In this document: positions 42,329 through 46,008 of the stretch, in pieces | How positions within the stretch are numbered: position 1 is the stretch's first letter | How the letters are laid out: each line of letters starts with the position of its first letter | DNA from: Acidimicrobiia bacterium | GTDB lineage: Bacteria; Acidobacteriota; Vicinamibacteria; Vicinamibacterales; UBA2999 | DNA length: 46,008 nucleotides | Assembly (NCBI GenBank): GCA_016871275.1 | Contig: VFZG01000029.1 | Span: 1-46,008 of the forward strand | Direction of reading: 5' to 3' | Translations under genes and position numbers: made by a program | The notes under the pieces: generated by a model | Told to the model about the DNA's origin: nothing | What the model saw: the letters and a program-made list of their open reading frames with translations, nothing else | Databases searched by the model: none

Positions 42329-45300
42329 GTGCCGAAACGAACCGATATCAAGCGCGTCCTCGTGATTGGTTCCGGCCCGATTGTCATCGGGCAGGCGTGT
42401 GAATTCGACTACTCGGGCACGCAGGCCATCAAGGCGCTGAAGAGCGAGGGCCTGGAAGTCGTGCTCGTCAACAGCAACCCGGCGACGATCATGACGGACC
42501 CCGAGCTGTCGGATCGCACCTACGTCGAGCCGCTGACGCCGGAAGCGGTCGAGAGGATCATCGAGAAGGAGCGTCCCGACGCAATTCTGCCGACAGTGGG
42601 TGGCCAGACGGCGCTCAACCTTGCCGTGCAGCTCGACGAGCGCGGCATTCTTGAGAGGCACCATGTCGAGCTGATCGGCGCGCAGATTCCGGCGATCAAG
42701 GTCGCCGAGGATCGCCTGCTGTTCCGCGACGCGATGAAAGAGATCGGCGTCGAAGTGCCAGAGAGCGGTGTCGCCAAGGCACTGGAAGAGGCGCTCGATA
42801 TCGTGGCGCGAACCGGCTTCCCGGCCATCATCCGGCCGTCCTTCACCATGGGCGGCGTCGGCGGCGGCATTGCCTACAACCTCGAGGAGTTCAAGGAGAT
42901 TGCCGGCCGCGGCCTGCACCTGAGCCCGGTGCACGAAATCCTGGTCGAGGAATCGGTGATCGGCTGGAAGGAGTTCGAGCTCGAAGTGATGCGCGACGGC
43001 GCGGACAACTTCGTGGTCATCTGCTCGATCGAGAACATCGACCCGATGGGCGTGCACACCGGCGACAGCATCACCATCGCCCCGGCACTGACGCTCACCG
43101 ACAAGGAATACCAGCGGATGCGCGACTGGGGCCGCCGCATCATCCGGCGCGTCGGCGTCGAGACCGGCGGCTCGAACATCCAGTTTGCGATCAACCCGGA
43201 TGACGGCCGGATGATCGTCATCGAGATGAACCCGCGCGTGTCGCGGTCGTCGGCGTTGGCGTCCAAGGCCACGGGGTTCCCGATCGCGAAGATTGCCGCC
43301 AAGCTGGCGCTCGGCTACCGGCTGGACGAGATCCCGAACGACATCACCCGCGTGACGCCGGCCTCCTTCGAGCCGACCATCGACTACATCGTCGTGAAGA
43401 TCCCGCGCTGGAACTTCGAGAAGTTCCCCCAGGCGGATCGCACGCTGACGACGCAGATGAAGTCGGTGGGTGAGGCGATGGCCATCGGCCGCACCTTCAA
43501 GGAGGCGTTTCTGAAGGGCGTGCGCTCGCTCGAGCTGGGCAAGGAGGGCTTGCTGTTCCGCCGTCCGGCGCCAGAGGTCGGCGAGGATGCCCCGACGGCC
43601 TCCGAAGAGGACGAGGCCGCGCTGCGCCGCAAGCTGGTCGTCCCGAACGACCGCCGGATGTGGGCGCTGTTCCGCGCGCTCGACCTCGGGTGGGACATCG
43701 ACAAGCTGCACGAGCTGACCAATATCGATCCGTGGTTCCTGCAGCAGTTCACGGAGATGGTGGAGCTGCGCAAGACGGCGGAGATGGTTGGGCTGCGCGA
43801 CATGTCGTACGACCTGATGCGCACGCTGAAGCGCGCCGGGTTCGGCGACACGGAGCTGTCGGGCATTCTCGGGGTCGACGAGAGCGCCGTGCGCCAGAAG
43901 CGCCAGGAGCTGAAGCTGACGGCCGCCTTCAAGCGCATTGACACCTGCGCGGCGGAGTTCGAGTCATTCACGCCGTATCTCTACAGCAGCTTCGAGGATA
44001 CGTGCGAAGCGGATCCCACCGACCAGCAGAAGGTGATCATCCTCGGCAGTGGACCCAATCGCATTGGCCAGGGCATCGAGTTCGACTACTGCTGCTGCCA
44101 CGCGGTGTTTGGTTTCAAGGCCGAAGGCTTCGAAACCGTGATGATCAACTGCAACCCCGAGACCGTGTCGACCGACTACGACACCGCGGACCGCCTGTAT
44201 TTCGAGCCGCTCACGTTCGAAGACGTGATGGCGGTGATCGAGCGTGAGCGGCAAGGCAACCTCGACGTGTCGTGCGTGGTGCAGTTCGGCGGCCAGACGC
44301 CGCTGAAGCTGGCGCTGGCGCTGCAGGAAGCGGGCGTCACGATTCTCGGCACGTCGCCTGACTCGATCGACCTCGCCGAGGATCGCCAGCGGTTCACCCA
44401 GCTGCTGTGGGATCTCGGCATTCCGCAGCCCGCCAGCGGCACGGCGACGTCGAAGAACGAGGCGCGCGGTGTCGCGGCGCAGGTGGGCTTCCCGGCGGTG
44501 GTGCGGCCCTCGTACGTGCTCGGCGGCCGCGCGATGGCGATTGTCTACGACGTGGCCACGCTTGATCGCTACATGGCGAGCGCGGTCGATGTGTCGCACG
44601 ATCGGCCGATCCTGATCGATCGCTTTTTGGACAACGCCAAGGAGATTGACGTCGATTGCGTCGCCGACAAAACCGGCGCGGTGGTGATCGGCGGCATCAT
44701 GGAGCACATCGAGGAGGCCGGCATTCACTCGGGCGACAGCTCGTGCGTGGTGCCGCCGCCGTACCTCGGCGACCGTCACGTGGCGACGATTCGCGACTAC
44801 ACGCGGCGCATCGCCAGGGCGTTGAAGGTGGTCGGCTTGATGAACGTGCAATATGCCATCAAGGACGACACGGTCTATGTGCTCGAAGTGAACCCGCGCG
44901 CGTCGCGCACGGTGCCGTACCTGTCGAAGGCCAACGGCCTGCCGCTGGCGCAGATCGCCGCCCGCGTGATGTCCGGCAAGTCCCTGTCGGACCTGGGCGT
45001 GACGGACGATCTCACGCCGGCGGGAGTCTTTGTGAAGAGCCCGGTGTTCCCGTTCGTGCGCTTCCCGGGCGTCGACACCATCCTTGGGCCGGAAATGAAG
45101 TCGACCGGCGAGGTGATGGGGGGCGCCGACAGTTTCGGCATGGCGTTCATCAAGGCGATGCTCGGCGCCGGTCAGCGGCTGCCGGAGCAGGGCGCCGTGT
45201 GCCTTACGGTCAATAACGAGGACAAGAACGAGGTCCTGCCGATCGCGCAGGGCCTGGCTGAGCTCGGCTTCCAGATCATCGGCACGCGCGGCACGGCCGC

Positions 45301-45601
45301 CTATCTGCGCGCGCACGGCGTGGACTGCTCCGTGGTGTTCAAGGTCAACGAAGGCCGGCCGAGCCTGGCCGACGAGATCGTCAACCGGAAGATCTCGATG
45401 GTCATCAACACCCCGCACGGGCGCGAATCGTTCTTCGACGACAAGGCCGTGCGGCGCGCGGCGATGATGGCCGGCGTGCCGTGCATCACGACCATCACCG
45501 GCGCGGCCGCGGCGCTGGAGGCGATTCGCGCGTTGAAGACCGAGGGTCTCGATGTGCGGGCGCTGCAGGACTACTACGCGGCGGTCGCGGCCAGCCCATG
45601 A
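42329..45601 (+). CDS. carB: Carbamoyl-phosphate synthase large subunit
   Basis: Synthetase subunit of 1090 residues with two ATP-grasp halves. The first half opens [21 protein letters not shown] (residues about 10-30) and has [11 protein letters not shown]; the second half repeats it with [20 protein letters not shown] and [13 protein letters not shown]. The C-terminal MGS-like allosteric domain contains [17 protein letters not shown] and VINTPHG. Start is GTG at 42329, the base right after carA's TAA. Full length, no visible damage. The GC-rich reverse strand carries long open frames here that are only shadows. Confidence 0.98.
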   Translation: MPKRTDIKRVLVIGSGPIVIGQACEFDYSGTQAIKALKSEGLEVVLVNSNPATIMTDPELSDRTYVEPLTPEAVERIIEKERPDAILPTVGGQTALNLAVQLDERGILERHHVELIGAQIPAIKVAEDRLLFRDAMKEIGVEVPESGVAKALEEALDIVARTGFPAIIRPSFTMGGVGGGIAYNLEEFKEIAGRGLHLSPVHEILVEESVIGWKEFELEVMRDGADNFVVICSIENIDPMGVHTGDSITIAPALTLTDKEYQRMRDWGRRIIRRVGVETGGSNIQFAINPDDGRMIVIEMNPRVSRSSALASKATGFPIAKIAAKLALGYRLDEIPNDITRVTPASFEPTIDYIVVKIPRWNFEKFPQADRTLTTQMKSVGEAMAIGRTFKEAFLKGVRSLELGKEGLLFRRPAPEVGEDAPTASEEDEAALRRKLVVPNDRRMWALFRALDLGWDIDKLHELTNIDPWFLQQFTEMVELRKTAEMVGLRDMSYDLMRTLKRAGFGDTELSGILGVDESAVRQKRQELKLTAAFKRIDTCAAEFESFTPYLYSSFEDTCEADPTDQQKVIILGSGPNRIGQGIEFDYCCCHAVFGFKAEGFETVMINCNPETVSTDYDTADRLYFEPLTFEDVMAVIERERQGNLDVSCVVQFGGQTPLKLALALQEAGVTILGTSPDSIDLAEDRQRFTQLLWDLGIPQPASGTATSKNEARGVAAQVGFPAVVRPSYVLGGRAMAIVYDVATLDRYMASAVDVSHDRPILIDRFLDNAKEIDVDCVADKTGAVVIGGIMEHIEEAGIHSGDSSCVVPPPYLGDRHVATIRDYTRRIARALKVVGLMNVQYAIKDDTVYVLEVNPRASRTVPYLSKANGLPLAQIAARVMSGKSLSDLGVTDDLTPAGVFVKSPVFPFVRFPGVDTILGPEMKSTGEVMGGADSFGMAFIKAMLGAGQRLPEQGAVCLTVNNEDKNEVLPIAQGLAELGFQIIGTRGTAAYLRAHGVDCSVVFKVNEGRPSLADEIVNRKISMVINTPHGRESFFDDKAVRRAAMMAGVPCITTITGAAAALEAIRALKTEGLDVRALQDYYAAVAASP

Positions 45602-45607
45602 AAATCC

Positions 45608-45711
45608 GCCACCGAGACACGAGGGCACGGAGCGGCTCTTGACAACGCCCGTGCTGCTTGACCGCACTGGTATTTTCCAGAATAGCCTCCGTGCCTTCGT
45701 GTCTCCGTGGC
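45608..45711 (+). repeat. Long inverted repeat after carB
   Basis: The left arm 45608-45637 and right arm 45684-45711 match over about 25 bases with few mismatches, core GCCAC-GAGACACGA-GGCACGGAG; the loop is 46 bases. A short T-run (45716-45720) follows, so it may also act as a carB terminator. It is closely related to the hairpin at 16432-16503. No gene was seen in this 225-base gap. Confidence 0.8.
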
Positions 45712-45826
45712 GCACTTTTTGAAACGGCCTCCGCACAGCCGGGTCGCGAAATCTGCGACCTTGGCATAGCACTTCACTGAATTCGGCCCGTTTCCCGCTG
45801 TTCCCGTGTTTGCAGGAAGAGCGGGT

Positions 45827-46008
45827 ATGTCGACCTCACTCCTCTTCGCCATTACCACCACCGCCGGCGTGGCCGCCGGCGTCTTCCTCGATGCTTCGCT
45901 CGCCAGGCCCGCGCAGTGGTGCGTGGCCCTGTTCGTGCTGGCGTCGTTTCTGTGCGCGGCCAAGGGGCATCTCGGCTTCGCACGGCTTGGCATTGCGGGG
46001 GCGTTCTT
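45827..46008 (+). CDS. Probable ComEC/Rec2-type membrane protein, N-terminal fragment, cut by the window end
   Basis: Open frame from ATG 45827 to the last base, with AGGAAGAG as ribosome-binding site 6 bases upstream. The 60 codons seen encode two hydrophobic helices: SLLFAITTTAGVAAGVFLDA and WCVALFVLASFLCAA, then FARLGIAGAF. This resembles the first part of ComEC, the DNA-uptake channel. The family guess rests on the helix pattern only; any polytopic membrane protein would fit. Confidence 0.5.
   Translation, partial: MSTSLLFAITTTAGVAAGVFLDASLARPAQWCVALFVLASFLCAAKGHLGFARLGIAGAF

Noticed and set aside
41705-43711. A 668-codon open frame on the minus strand, and another at 43964-45772
   Set aside because: Both lie opposite carA/carB, which are certain genes. 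The antisense proteins show no family features.
45639-45644. TTGACA as a -35 box for the downstream comEC-like gene
   Set aside because: It lies in the loop of the inverted repeat and no -10 sits 16-18 bases downstream.

Overview
The window reads as ordinary chromosome from a GC-rich, diderm (Gram-negative-type) bacterium. Several features together point to Acidobacteriota, probably a Vicinamibacteria-like lineage: LptE and a type IV pilus retraction ATPase, Hfq beside miaA, HrcA control through a CIRCE operator, a bacillithiol enzyme (BshC), an ETF/ETF-quinone oxidoreductase module, many GTG/TTG starts and a heavy load of short dispersed repeats. The taxonomic placement is inference; no rRNA gene is present. 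No tRNA, rRNA, CRISPR array, insertion sequence, phage or plasmid gene was recognised, and no gene-free stretch exceeds 300 bases (the longest is about 225 bases, after carB).

Layout. Positions 1-5180 (+): the end of ubiE/menG, a TonB-C-domain protein, miaA, hfq, deoB and dgt. 5207-6790 (-): an exported tannase/feruloyl esterase-family protein. 6892-11307 (+): DUF177 protein, rpmF, a wrecked plsX, fabD, fabG (apparent CTG start), acpP and fabF; fabH, commonly found in this order, is absent. 11388-15497 (+): etfB, etfA, ETF-quinone oxidoreductase and a DUF374 acyltransferase. 15500-20636 (+): a histone-deacetylase-like amidohydrolase, leuS, lptE and holA. 20668-27138 (-): rpsT, lytic transglycosylase, alaS, recX, pilT/pilU and ilvE. 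27185-29844: a Ser/Thr kinase (-) diverging from rsmE and an exported DUF1028 protein (+), then a DinB-like scrap. 29841-39843 (-): prmA, dnaJ, grpE, hrcA with CIRCE, an amidohydrolase, an XdhC-family protein, a class A penicillin-binding protein and bshC. 39984-46008 (+): a pseudokinase/PEGA membrane protein coupled to carA and carB, then the first 60 codons of a probable comEC.

How the genes work together: many neighbours overlap by 4 bases (ATGA, GTGA or CTGA), so translational coupling is the main organising principle. Coupled groups cover fatty-acid synthesis, electron transfer from flavoprotein dehydrogenases to quinone, pyrimidine/arginine precursor synthesis, and the heat-shock co-chaperones.

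The unusual content lies in decay and repeats. plsX survives as an in-frame patchwork with large internal deletions. fabG has no ATG, GTG or TTG available. etfB and etfA both carry the same short repeat translated in frame. leuS carries another repeat family as an inserted linker. Hairpin, tandem and palindromic repeats fill many gene boundaries. A kinase-like protein lacking its N-lobe and catalytic residues is translationally coupled to carbamoyl-phosphate synthetase. No entirely new multi-gene system is visible.
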